Below, piece after piece: positions 33,724 to 42,197 of a DNA stretch of 64,000 nt. Origin of the DNA: Bacteroidota bacterium (GTDB lineage: Bacteria; Bacteroidota; Ignavibacteria; Ignavibacteriales; Ignavibacteriaceae). The notes beneath the pieces were generated by a model, which searched no databases, had not been told where the DNA came from, and saw only the letters and a list, made by a program, of their open reading frames with translations. The DNA lies in the NCBI GenBank assembly GCA_021815405.1, contig JAKAGV010000019.1, positions 62,001 through 126,000 on the forward strand. The letters are read 5' to 3'. The position numbers and the translations under genes were made by a program. The stretch's first letter is position 1; the number at the start of each line of letters is the position of its first letter.

Positions 33724-34203
33724 ATGCAAGATACAGAAATAACAAAAGAAAATCTTCAATGGTACATAGAACAACCGATAGAAATGCAGATGGAGCTATT
33801 TAAGCATTATGTAAATATGGCAAAGATATTAGCCAATCAATTTTTTGAAGATGAAGTAAGGACAAAATCGGGAAAGAAATATTCAAGAGAAAAGCCGGAA
33901 GAAGGAAGATACAGCCGGTGGGGCAGCAATCCGGGGAGTATAAGAGTAGGAGAAGAGAAGGTAAAGGTAAGAGTGCCGAGAATATATGACAATCAGGAGG
34001 ATGAGACAATAGGATTAGAGAATTATAAGAAGTTAAGCCAAATACCATTACCGACTGAGGAGCTACTGAAGAAAATAATAATAGGTTTAAGCCAGCATGA
34101 TTATAAGCAGGTAGTTCAAATGGCATCAGAAAGTTTCGGACTGAGTCAGTCAACAGTAAGCCGGGCGTTTCTGGGGGCATTACAGATTACTGATTGCCGT
34201 TAG
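33724..34203 (+). pseudogene. IS256 (Mutator) family transposase, N-terminal remnant
   Basis: 159 codons of a ~400-residue DDE transposase. The zinc/DNA-binding front is recognisable: SRWGSNPGSIRVGEEKVKVR, VPRIYDNQEDE, and IGLSQHDYKQVVQMASESFG with GLSQSTVSRAF. The catalytic DDE core, which should start with a SRRF...VAIFLDG-like segment, is absent: after SRAF the reading is unrelated (LGALQITDCR) and stops. The gene was therefore deleted near 34170. Ribosome site AAAGGAATCTCT precedes the ATG. Not able to transpose. Confidence 0.85.
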
Positions 34204-34343
34204 CCTTATAGCTGCAAGTGCATTGATTTTGGATTCGCCTCTCTTAACAAAAAATCAGAAAGATTATAGATTTATAAAGGGGCTCAAACTATTAAAGTAT
34301 CCATAAGTAAAGAAAGCACACTAACCCGCAACTGCTAATGAAC
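34204..34343. other. Junction region between two transposase remnants
   Basis: About 140 bases with no gene; the breakpoint of the IS256 remnant lies just left of it. No target-site duplication or terminal repeat was recognised. Confidence 0.4.
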
Positions 34344-34799
34344 TCATTCGAGTTGTGGAATTAGATTGTAGCCGAGATTAAGAGCCTGCTTCTTTAAGTT
34401 TTTAATTCGTTGTTCTTTGATTTTCTGTTCGTAATGTTGAATGCCGTATTCTACATACTCTACTCCTTTAGTCATAACATTATAATAGCAGACGACAATT
34501 TTTCTAGCAGCAGCTTTCATAGCAGTAAGCTTACCCTCCTTAAATTGTATTCGTCTGTAAAAAGCGCCAATAGCATATTCTTGCATATCGAACAGAGTTA
34601 CCCAATAGATTCCGGTCAATTCCATAGCAACTGTAGTAATGCCGTTTGCCCTAAAATATTCAACTGCGGAAATAAAAGATGAGGTAAAAGTAGAGAAAGA
34701 TTTAACTTCCTTATTGGGAAGAGCAATTAAGATTTCTCTGCTGCCGATATCAATACCTGCAGCATGTTCGTAGATAATTGTAAGTTTAGATTTAGACAT
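34344..34799 (-). pseudogene. IS110 family transposase with internal deletion
   Basis: 151 codons that join the N-terminal part of an IS110 transposase (HAAGIDIGSREILIALPNKE with the first catalytic Asp, VAMELTGIYWVTLFD) directly to its extreme C-terminus (YRRIQFKEGKLTAMKAAARK, then IKNLKKQALNLGYNLIPQ). The remaining catalytic residues and the tnp20 core, roughly 150-200 residues, are missing. The frame is intact across the join, so the deletion is in phase. Almost certainly inactive. Divergent from, and adjacent to, the IS256 remnant. Confidence 0.82.
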
Positions 34800-34864
34800 A
34801 AGTCCTCATGATTAGTAAATGATTAAATAAACTTAACAAGCCCGGTCAATAAGATAATGTTAAA

Positions 34865-35125
34865 TTGCTAAATGGGGTAATCCACGAGTTTGTTCCCGAA
34901 CGCAAAATCACGCATACTTTCGAAATGGACAATACGCCCCTCGGTGTTCAACTTGAGGTCTATGATTTTGAAGAACTGACCAAAGATACCAGTAAACTCA
35001 AAATGCACGTAATATATCAATCGGTAACACAAAGAGACCAGGTACTAAAGATGCCCTTTTCTCAAGTCTTAAATATGGCACATAACCGATTGCAGCATTT
35101 GCGCCAGGTTCAAAGCCTGCTATGA
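34865..35125 (+). pseudogene. AHSA1/SRPBCC-domain protein, C-terminal half (5' deleted)
   Basis: 86 codons from a TTG that match the second half of AHSA1-like START proteins: IHEFVPERKITHTFEMDN, a beta strand region LEVYDFEELTKDTSKLKMHV, YQSVTQRDQVLKM and the C-terminal helix. The first ~70 residues (helix-grip front) are absent, the sequence before it being transposase-associated DNA. Probably truncated when the IS elements came in. Confidence 0.7.
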
Positions 35126-35139
35126 CATTCTACCTTCCG

Positions 35140-35381
35140 ATGAAACTTTTTGATAAAAAAGATAAACCAATGTAGACAATAGCAGAGAAATGCGCGAGAG
35201 AATTAGGAAATCCAATGATAAGTTTTTTTCGCCTAATGATATTTTAACTTTGGCTCGGAATACCGGTTTTAAGGATGTGAAAACAATATCAACAAAAGAT
35301 ATGTAAGAATATTATTTTAAGGACAGAATAGATAATCTTTTACCTACAAGCGGAGAAGTATTCTTATTGGCAACGACATAA
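35140..35381 (+). pseudogene. C-terminal remnant of a class I SAM-dependent methyltransferase
   Basis: Read with corrections, the + strand gives MKLFDKKDKPM[stop]TIAEKC, then RELGNPMISFF, and after a shift of one frame SPNDILTLARNTGFKDV, KTISTKDM[stop]EYYF, and KDRIDNLLPTSGEVFLLATT before a TAA at 35379-35381. The block resembles the C-terminus of LCMT/TIGR00027-like methyltransferases from memory. Two in-frame stops (TAG at 35173, TAA after KDM) and one frameshift near 35228 make it non-functional; the SAM-binding domain is not present nearby. Confidence 0.55.
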
Positions 35382-35399
35382 CGAACAATTAAAAATAGC

Positions 35400-36011
35400 A
35401 TGACAAAGAAAAATAAAATAACCGTGAATAGTATTGACCCTAAGATTAATTCCTTTTTCAACAATACAAAAAAATGGCATGACGAATATGAGAAATTGAG
35501 AACGATAATTCTTGACTGCGGACTGACGGAAGAATACAAGTGGATGCATCCCTGTTACACTCTGGAGGGAAAAAATATTGTTTTGATTCACGGATTTAAA
35601 GAGTATTGTGCAATTCTGTTTTTCAAAGGTGCACTGTTAAAGGATGCCAAACATATTTTAATCCAGCAAACTGTTAATGTTCAAGCGGGGCGTCAAATCC
35701 GGTTCTCTAATGTTAATGAAATAGTCAAACTTGAAAGGGTTCTGAAATCCTATATTTATGAAGCCATTGAAGTGGAGAAAGCCGGTTTGAAGGTAGAGAT
35801 GAAAAAGACTTCAGACTACAAAATTCCAGAAGAATTTGGAAAAAAATTAGCTGAAAAGCCTTCCTTAAAAAAATCTTTTGAAGCATTAACTCCCGGACGG
35901 CAAAGAGCATATCTTTATTATTTTTCTCAGCCAAAACAATCTAAAACGAGGGAGTCTAGAGTTGATAAATACTTGCAGCAGATACTTAAGGGCAAAGGCT
36001 TAGACGATTAG
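35400..36011 (+). CDS. YdeI/OmpD-associated (DUF1801) family protein
   Basis: 203 residues. N-terminal DUF1801-like domain (KWHDEYEKLRTIILDCGLTE, EYKWMHPCYTLEGKNIVLIH) and a C-terminal YdeI helix pair (FGKKLAEKPSLKKSFEALTP, then GRQRAYLYYFSQPKQSKTRE). Family of unknown biochemical role; some members are linked to peptide or acid resistance. Starts 19 bases after the methyltransferase remnant and appears intact, so it marks the right edge of the decayed island. Confidence 0.87.
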   Translation: MTKKNKITVNSIDPKINSFFNNTKKWHDEYEKLRTIILDCGLTEEYKWMHPCYTLEGKNIVLIHGFKEYCAILFFKGALLKDAKHILIQQTVNVQAGRQIRFSNVNEIVKLERVLKSYIYEAIEVEKAGLKVEMKKTSDYKIPEEFGKKLAEKPSLKKSFEALTPGRQRAYLYYFSQPKQSKTRESRVDKYLQQILKGKGLDD

Positions 36012-36252
36012 CAATTCTCTGCCTACCGATTTGGCATATTAAAAAAGACGAGAAAAAATTATTCAAACTTTAAGGTAATATTTAATTCTTATCCATTCGA
36101 ATTCGTTTCTCTAAAGTTGAATCTCAGCCATTCCGGCAAAAAAAATTAATTTTAACTAATCCGCTGCGGAGATGTCTATTCTGATGTTAGGAATTCCTGT
36201 GAAAGTGAATAAATTATTTTATAAGTTATACATGAATTTAAAAAGATTTATT

Positions 36253-37056
36253 ATGAGTGAAGAAAAAAAATCACATATACCAGGCATTTACAATTACTGC
36301 GACCGGTGGTGTGAAAGATGTAAATTTACATCGCAATGCCTGCTTTTTACGAATGAATCTAAAATTACTACCCATCAGTTATTAAACAACGGCGAGCTTC
36401 CGAATCTTAATGATATTTTCGATGTTGAAGACGAAAAAGGAAATGACGACGATCTGTCATTTGAAGATTTTGATGATGATGATGACGATTTTGAATTCGG
36501 AGATAATGAAGAAGATGATGACCCTTTTCTAAATGATTTACCTGAGTATGATGACAAGCAATACGAGGAAGAAAAAAAGCAAAGAGACGAAGCTGTAAAA
36601 CAAAATATCTTAGTAAGATTAAGCGACGAATATTTTAACAAAGCTCATTCTCTTTTAGGAATAGTTGAAGAAAAATATAAACTGCATTCTATTGTCAAAG
36701 ATAATGAAGAGAATAAGCTTATACTTACTCTCTATGAAAACTATCAAGTAGTAGAGTGGTTCCACATGTTTATTTTTGTGAAAATCCGGCGGGCACTAAG
36801 CGGAAAGTGGCGTTATGATAAAGAAGCCGATGAAGAGATGAAAGAATTCGAGACTTACGATATGAACGGCACAGCTAAAATTGCTTTGATTGCAGTTGAA
36901 GATTCCATTAAAGCATTGAACAAGTTATTTGACAGTGCCTATGAATTTAAAAATGAAATCAGTGCTTTATTGGTAATAGCAGGCAAGCTTTTAAATGAAA
37001 TGGAGAAAGAGTTTCCGGATTGCAGAAAATTTGTTCGACCCGGATTAGATGAATAA
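36253..37056 (+). CDS. Uncharacterised protein with N-terminal Cys cluster and acidic linker
   Basis: About 267 residues from the ATG at 36253 (MSEEKKSHIPGIYNYCDRWC); the frame is open from 36172 but the 27 extra residues are not obviously coding. A metal-binding-like cluster of four Cys (C-x3-C-x2-C-x6-C in YCDRWCERCKFTSQC) is followed by a long Asp/Glu-rich stretch (about 60-110), then a helical domain (about 110-267) with no catalytic motif recognised. No signal peptide, so cytoplasmic. The family is not known to me with certainty beyond similar hypothetical proteins in the FCB group. Followed 33 bases later by a VOC protein. Confidence 0.75.
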   Translation: MSEEKKSHIPGIYNYCDRWCERCKFTSQCLLFTNESKITTHQLLNNGELPNLNDIFDVEDEKGNDDDLSFEDFDDDDDDFEFGDNEEDDDPFLNDLPEYDDKQYEEEKKQRDEAVKQNILVRLSDEYFNKAHSLLGIVEEKYKLHSIVKDNEENKLILTLYENYQVVEWFHMFIFVKIRRALSGKWRYDKEADEEMKEFETYDMNGTAKIALIAVEDSIKALNKLFDSAYEFKNEISALLVIAGKLLNEMEKEFPDCRKFVRPGLDE

Positions 37057-37089
37057 AATGAATATTTAAAAAATTTAAGGAAAAATGAT

Positions 37090-37440
37090 ATGGCATCAGA
37101 ATTATTGGCACATGCAGAAATCCCATCAACAAACTTAGATAAGAGCAAAGAATTTTACGCAAAACTCTTCGGCTGGGATTTTAAACCTTTCGGCAACGGA
37201 TATCTTCTTTATAATACTCATAAAGGATTTACCCTTGGCTTAAAAAAAGTTGGCAAAGTAGCTAAAGGTGATACAACTATATTCCATGTGAGAGTTAACT
37301 CTCTTGAAGAATATTTGGAAAAAGCAAAAGAATTAGGCGGTAAAGAATCCAGAGGGAAAACAATTATTCCCGCAATGGGAGCTTATGCGTTAATCTACGA
37401 TCTTGACGGCAATACTATCGGATTATTCCAGGGAAATTAA
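37090..37440 (+). CDS. VOC (glyoxalase/bleomycin-resistance fold) family protein
   Basis: 116 residues, one vicinal-oxygen-chelate domain: HAEIPSTNLDKSKEFYAKLF, GWDFKPFGNGYLLYN, FHVRVNSLEEYLEKAKELGG and the C-terminal LIYDLDGNTIGLFQ. Metal-binding His/Glu pairs typical of enzymes are partly present (His near the start), but the substrate is unknown. Possibly in one transcript with the Cys-cluster gene (33 bases between). AAGGAAAAATGATATGG holds the ribosome site. Confidence 0.87.
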   Translation: MASELLAHAEIPSTNLDKSKEFYAKLFGWDFKPFGNGYLLYNTHKGFTLGLKKVGKVAKGDTTIFHVRVNSLEEYLEKAKELGGKESRGKTIIPAMGAYALIYDLDGNTIGLFQGN

Positions 37441-37458
37441 AACTTTAATTAACAATTT

Positions 37459-37502
37459 TAATTGTCTAGTTGATAAATTGTTATTTGGCAATTAGACAAT
37501 TA
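37459..37502 (+). terminator. Rho-independent terminator after the VOC gene
   Basis: 10-bp perfect inverted repeat (TAATTGTCTA at 37459-37468, TAGACAATTA at 37493-37502) with a 24-base loop, followed by GAATATTTTTTCTATTT. Confidence 0.6.
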
Positions 37503-37685
37503 GAATATTTTTTCTATTTCAGCTCTTAATACAATATTCCGGTTGCCAATTAAATAAAACCGGAAGCGTTTGGTCATCTGAATTATCCTTCCTTCACTAA
37601 TTGCTTTTATCTGAGAATATAAAAATTATTTTTACCATTGAAATTAAAAAGTTATTTGACAACCCAAATTGAAAGGAGTACTGAC

Positions 37686-38093
37686 ATGAAAAAGCAAGTA
37701 GTAATGTTAGTCGCTGTTTTACTTCTTGGCGCAACTTCTATTTTTGCATCCGGGAAAAAATCCAATGATGGGGTAATAAATGATAAGGCAATAAAGAATT
37801 ACATGATAGGATTGAAATCCGACAATGTTGGACTTCGCTTTAGTTGCGCTTATTTACTAGGAGAGTACAAAATTGAAAAAGCCATTATTCCTTTAATGGC
37901 AATGCTTCATAACGAAAAGACGGAAGAGGGACGAATAGTAGCTGCTCTTTCGCTCATCAAAATCGGGACAGGTCAATCCATTTTTGCAGTTAAACAGGCG
38001 GCAACGTTTGATAAAAGCGAGCGTGTAAGAAATCTTTGCTCGTTATTTTATAACCATTACGCAGTTTCAAATAGCAGTGAATCCGAATTGTAA
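37686..38093 (+). CDS. Small secreted HEAT-repeat protein
   Basis: 135 residues from the ATG at 37686, chosen because AAGGAG lies 8 bases before it; an upstream TTG in frame is less likely. Signal peptide (VVMLVAVLLLGATSIFA), then an alpha-helical region with two HEAT-like units (LRFSCAYLLGEYKIEKAIIP and RIVAALSLIKIGTGQSIFAV). No catalytic motif. Similar in build to the periplasmic HEAT part of the anti-sigma factor at 28765-29742, though no link is implied. Ends before a strong terminator. Confidence 0.75.
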   Translation: MKKQVVMLVAVLLLGATSIFASGKKSNDGVINDKAIKNYMIGLKSDNVGLRFSCAYLLGEYKIEKAIIPLMAMLHNEKTEEGRIVAALSLIKIGTGQSIFAVKQAATFDKSERVRNLCSLFYNHYAVSNSSESEL

Positions 38094-38118
38094 TTTAATT
38101 TTCATATACTCCTCCTTG

Positions 38119-38146
38119 AAAAAGCCGGATACTGTTCCGGCTTTTT
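38119..38146 (+). terminator. Rho-independent terminator after the HEAT protein gene
   Basis: Perfect 11-bp stem AAAAAGCCGGA (38119-38129) with TCCGGCTTTTT (38136-38146), 6-base loop, ending in a T tract. Classical form in both directions. Confidence 0.9.
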
Positions 38147-38296
38147 CCTTTCAATTAACTTATAAGCGCATGCTGACCAATTTGATATATATTTAAAACC
38201 GGAGATTATTATTAAAATCATTTTAATTATTTTTACTTCAAAAGAATTAATTAATGGGTAGACCTTTCAATCATCACCAACTTTCTAAGAACAATT

Positions 38297-40336
38297 ATGA
38301 AAACAAATAATTTACTTTTATCTTTTTTCTTTATAGCATTCCTTTTCATTCAGAATCTTTTTCCTCAATCGATACAGAAAGGAGACTTTCTAACCCGCGC
38401 TATCGATACAACAGTTAATCCGGGTGTAGATTTTTTTAAATACGCAACCGGTACATGGATGAAAGAGAATCCAATCCCGCCGAGTGAAAGAGCCTGGGGT
38501 GTCTGGAATCTTGTTCAAGATGAAACTTATAAAAGGCTGAAAGGAATTTTGGAAGAAGCTGCTAAAACTAAATTTCCATTGGGAAGTAATGAACAAAAAA
38601 TCGGCGACTTTTATTTTACCGGAATGGATTCTGCCGACATTGAGAAGCAAGGTATTACACCAGTTGAACCGGAATTGGATATGATCAATTCAATAAGAGA
38701 TAAAGAAGATTTGTTTGATGTGGTCGTTGATATGCAGCATGAAGGCGTTCAGGCAATGTTCGAAATGTTTGTAGACCAGGATCAAATGAATAGTAATCAA
38801 TACGCATTGTATTTGTGGCAAGGCGGATTGGGACTTCCAAACCGTGATTATTATTTCCGTAATGATACCAGGACTGAAAATATAAGAACCGAATACAAGA
38901 ACCATCTTACAAAGATGTTTGGAAATCTTAATGAAAATAATACTACCGCAAATAACGACAGCAAAGCAGTTTTTGAGATAGAAACCTTCCTCGCAGACTC
39001 ATCTAGAAAATTGGAAGACTTACGTGACCCTTATGCAAACTACAATAAAATGAGCCTTTCACAGCTTGAAAAAATTTCTCCGTCTATTAATTGGAAAGAG
39101 CTCTTAAAGAAAGCAGGCGTTAATGGAATTGATTCGCTGGTCATTGGTCAGCCTGAATTTTTTGAGGCACTAAGCGATGCAATAAATAAATTTTCCATCG
39201 ATCAATGGAAATCATATTTAAGGTGGCATTTCATTAACTCGATTCCCGATAGATTGAGCAGCAAATTTGAAGTTGAGAATTTTCATTTCAACGGAACAGT
39301 AATGAACGGTGTAAAAGAGCAGAGACCGCGCTGGAAAAGAGTTCAGGATGCTGTTGAAAATGCAATGGGTGAATTACTTGGTCAGGTTTATGTAAAGAAA
39401 TATTATTCCCTTAAAACTAAAATGCGATACGAAAAGCTTGTTGACAACATGGTGGCAGCATTTGCACAGAGAATAAAAAAATTAGACTGGATGAGTGACT
39501 CAACAAAAGAAAAAGCTTTGTATAAGCTTAGCAAATTGACGAAGAAAGTCGGCTACCCGGATAAGTGGAAAGATTTTTCTAAATTGATAGTTGACAGAAG
39601 CTCTTACGCAAGGAACACATTGAATGCAAATGAATTTTGGTTTGACAGGAACATCAAAAAGCTCGGCAAACCTGTTGACAGAAAAGAATGGAATATGACT
39701 CCGCAGACTTACAATGCTTATTATAATCCTTCGAATAACGAAATTGTTCTGCCGGCGGCAATGTTTATTGTCCCAGGAGTTCCTGATTCACTTCTGGATG
39801 ATGCAGTTATATATTCATATGCCGGAGCTTCTACTATCGGTCATGAAATGACTCACGGCTTTGATGACCAAGGAAGGCTCTATGATGCCAAAGGAAATCT
39901 TCACGATTGGTGGACAAAGGAAGATGAGACTAAGTTTAATGAGAAAACAAAATTGATGGTTGAACAGTTTGATAATTATGTTGTGCTTGATAGTATGCAT
40001 ATCAACGGTAAAGCAACTCTGGGAGAAAATATTGCTGACTTAGGCGGGCTCGTTATTGGCTATGATGCATTTAAGAAAACCGATGAATACAAAGAAGATA
40101 AAAAGGTAAACGGACTTACCCCTTCGCAAAGATTCTGGCTCGGCTATGCTTATTCATGGCTTGGTCATTTTAGACAGGAAGCTTTAGCCAGACAGGTATT
40201 AACGGACGTTCACTCACCAAACTTTCTAAGAGTTAATGGACCGCTTAGCGATATTCCTGGTTTCTATAAAGCATTTGGAATTAAGAAAGGTGAGCCGATG
40301 TGGAGACCTTCAGATAAGAGAGTGAAGATTTGGTAA
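38297..40336 (+). CDS. M13 family metallopeptidase (PepO/neprilysin-like)
   Basis: 679 residues: signal peptide (LLLSFFFIAFLFIQNLFPQ) and a neprilysin-type zinc protease with HExxH in TIGHEMTHGFDDQG, the third ligand Glu in ENIADLGGLV, and the substrate-binding region NAYYNPSNNEIVLPAAM. M13 peptidases cut short peptides on the amino side of hydrophobic residues; this one should be periplasmic or surface bound. It ends 22 bases from a convergent decayed kinase. With the S8 and S9 enzymes, a third secreted peptidase in the window. Confidence 0.95.
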   Translation: MKTNNLLLSFFFIAFLFIQNLFPQSIQKGDFLTRAIDTTVNPGVDFFKYATGTWMKENPIPPSERAWGVWNLVQDETYKRLKGILEEAAKTKFPLGSNEQKIGDFYFTGMDSADIEKQGITPVEPELDMINSIRDKEDLFDVVVDMQHEGVQAMFEMFVDQDQMNSNQYALYLWQGGLGLPNRDYYFRNDTRTENIRTEYKNHLTKMFGNLNENNTTANNDSKAVFEIETFLADSSRKLEDLRDPYANYNKMSLSQLEKISPSINWKELLKKAGVNGIDSLVIGQPEFFEALSDAINKFSIDQWKSYLRWHFINSIPDRLSSKFEVENFHFNGTVMNGVKEQRPRWKRVQDAVENAMGELLGQVYVKKYYSLKTKMRYEKLVDNMVAAFAQRIKKLDWMSDSTKEKALYKLSKLTKKVGYPDKWKDFSKLIVDRSSYARNTLNANEFWFDRNIKKLGKPVDRKEWNMTPQTYNAYYNPSNNEIVLPAAMFIVPGVPDSLLDDAVIYSYAGASTIGHEMTHGFDDQGRLYDAKGNLHDWWTKEDETKFNEKTKLMVEQFDNYVVLDSMHINGKATLGENIADLGGLVIGYDAFKKTDEYKEDKKVNGLTPSQRFWLGYAYSWLGHFRQEALARQVLTDVHSPNFLRVNGPLSDIPGFYKAFGIKKGEPMWRPSDKRVKIW

Positions 40337-40358
40337 AATTATTTTAGTTAGGTAATCT

Positions 40359-41054
40359 CTAAGAATTGAAAGTCTTGTAATGCGGGCTAAAAGCTAAGTG
40401 TAAAAGTTGTATCTTTTTAGGGACAGATTTAACCGAGAGTCCGCCTTTATGTAGCCGCATTATTTGCCGGGATAAGCTTAAGTCGATGCCGGAACCTGCT
40501 TTGTTTGTTGTAAAAAACGGAATGAAAATTTTTTCTTGAAGCTCTTCCGGGATGCCCCAGCCGTTATCAATAATCTGAATTATTGCAACTCCGCGGTTGT
40601 CAATTCTGCTTTCCAGTTTAATTGTCGGCTCCAATGATTTTGAAACTGCAGTTATAGAATTCAAAATCAAGTTGATAATCACCTGCTCAATTAAATCCGG
40701 ATCTGCTGTTACTTCAAGATCATTTGGAACTACAGAATAACCGAAAATAATTTTCTTTTTGGCAAATCTATCTTCAAACAGCTTTTCGATTCTTTGAAAG
40801 AGTGGAAAGATATTTAAAGTCTGGAAGTTTGGTGAAGGTATCCGTGTGAGATTCCTGTAATCATCTACAAAATGAAGAAGTCCCTTGCTGCGCCGTGCAA
40901 TTGTATTAAGCGCGACTTTAACATCTTCCATCCCCTCAATATCTAATTCTTGATTTTCTCTATTATCAAGAAGCCCACTTGTCGTAGACGAAAGAGAAAT
41001 TATCGGCGTAACCGAATTCATAATCTCATGCGTAAGAACGCGGATTAAATTTAC
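40359..41054 (-). pseudogene. Sensor histidine kinase C-terminus (truncated and frameshifted)
   Basis: The frame from 41054 (after a TAG) reads VNLIRVLTHEIMNSVTPIIS, so the H box is present, then HATPase with N box NLILNSITAV, DNGWGIPEE and a G2 box GSGIDLSLSRQIM where the usual second Gly is Asp. The sensor half is missing: only about 100 bases separate it from tpiA. The tail reads PKKIQLLHLAF, but one extra A in a run of five As (near 40416) would restore KDTTFTLSF and a stop, as in family members. Two defects suggest a decayed gene; a start at 41021 would give a 220-residue product. Confidence 0.75.
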
Positions 41055-41152
41055 CTACTATAAACGACATAGAACCATATATATTAATGTATTTACTTAT
41101 CAAATTACTAAATTTGGAATGCAATTTTTCAAATAAAAATTAGAGGAATACA

Positions 41153-41908
41153 ATGCGACGAAAAGTTATTGCCGGCAACTGGAAAATGAACAATAATCTG
41201 TCAGAGTCTCAAAACTTAATTTCAAAACTTATCAGCGGATTAGGGAACGAGAAAGTAAGCTGCGATGTTATAATCTGCCCTCCGTTCACATCATTAAGTG
41301 AAGCAAGTTCGCTCACCAAGAATACTGCAATTAAGCTTGGCGCTCAGAATATGTACTTTGAAGAAAGCGGCGCCTTTACCGGCGAAGTCTCTGCTTCAAT
41401 GCTTAAAAGCGTTGGCTGCGAATATGTAATTCTTGGTCACTCTGAAAGACGTACAATCTTCGGTGAGGGTGATCAGTTAATCAATAAGAAAATTAAGAAA
41501 GCCTTAACGAGCGGACTTAAGCCGATCTTCTGCGTTGGCGAAACTCTTCAAGAAAGAGAAGGCAACGTTACCAATGATGTAATCAAAAGACAGGTTACCG
41601 AGGGATTGAAAGAAATTTCTGCAAATGACATGGACAAAATTATCGTAGCCTACGAACCAGTTTGGGCAATAGGCACTGGAAAGACTGCCACACCGGAACA
41701 AGCAGAAGAAGTTCATGCATTTATAAGAGGCTTAATTACAAGCCTTTACTCGCAAAGTGTTGCTGAAAACCTGGTAATCCAGTACGGCGGAAGCGTTAAG
41801 CCGGATAATGCAAAAGAGCTTCTATCTCAAAAAAATATAGATGGTGCTCTGGTAGGCGGTGCCTGTTTGAAAGCCGATTCTTTTATTGGCATAATTAACG
41901 CGGCATAA
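41153..41908 (+). CDS. tpiA: Triosephosphate isomerase
   Basis: 251 residues of standard length. Active-site Lys in AGNWKMNN, His in ILGHSERR, Glu in AYEPVWAIGTG, and the phosphate loop YGGSVKPDNA are complete. Glycolysis/gluconeogenesis, cytoplasmic dimer. The leader before it holds AGAGGA eight bases upstream of the ATG. Divergent from the decayed kinase; no co-transcribed glycolytic gene. Confidence 0.97.
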   Translation: MRRKVIAGNWKMNNNLSESQNLISKLISGLGNEKVSCDVIICPPFTSLSEASSLTKNTAIKLGAQNMYFEESGAFTGEVSASMLKSVGCEYVILGHSERRTIFGEGDQLINKKIKKALTSGLKPIFCVGETLQEREGNVTNDVIKRQVTEGLKEISANDMDKIIVAYEPVWAIGTGKTATPEQAEEVHAFIRGLITSLYSQSVAENLVIQYGGSVKPDNAKELLSQKNIDGALVGGACLKADSFIGIINAA

Positions 41909-42130
41909 ATTCTTATATTGTCCGATAGTTGCACTACCGGACACGAACCTGAGTGCAGTTTTACTACAATTTTACTCATAGTACTCTCTTTTTAAAGAGT
42001 GTAACTCTTAACAGGTCAATGTTCTACAGTAAAATTATCGAACGACTACGGTTTGCATAAATTATTTTATTTTAACCGATTAACTGCGGCGGGAAAGCTT
42101 AATTTCAAGCTTTTCTGCCATATATTATCA

Positions 42131-42161
42131 TTGCATTCCCCTCCTTTCTTTACTATATTTG
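42131..42161 (+). promoter_or_regulatory. Candidate Bacteroidota-type promoter of the GH2-like gene
   Basis: TTG at 42131-42133 and TATATTTG at 42154-42161 are 20 bases apart, matching the -33 (TTTG/TTG) and -7 (TAnnTTTG) elements used in Bacteroidota. It leads to a leader of about 30 bases before the ATG at 42198. Confidence 0.5.
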
Positions 42162-42197
42162 ACAGTTAAATTATTATAATTAGGACAAATATTTCGG

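Noticed and set aside
36172-36252. N-terminal extension of the Cys-cluster protein
   Set aside because: The extra 27 residues look like translated leader; the ATG at 36253 begins a segment ending in the conserved-looking Cys cluster.
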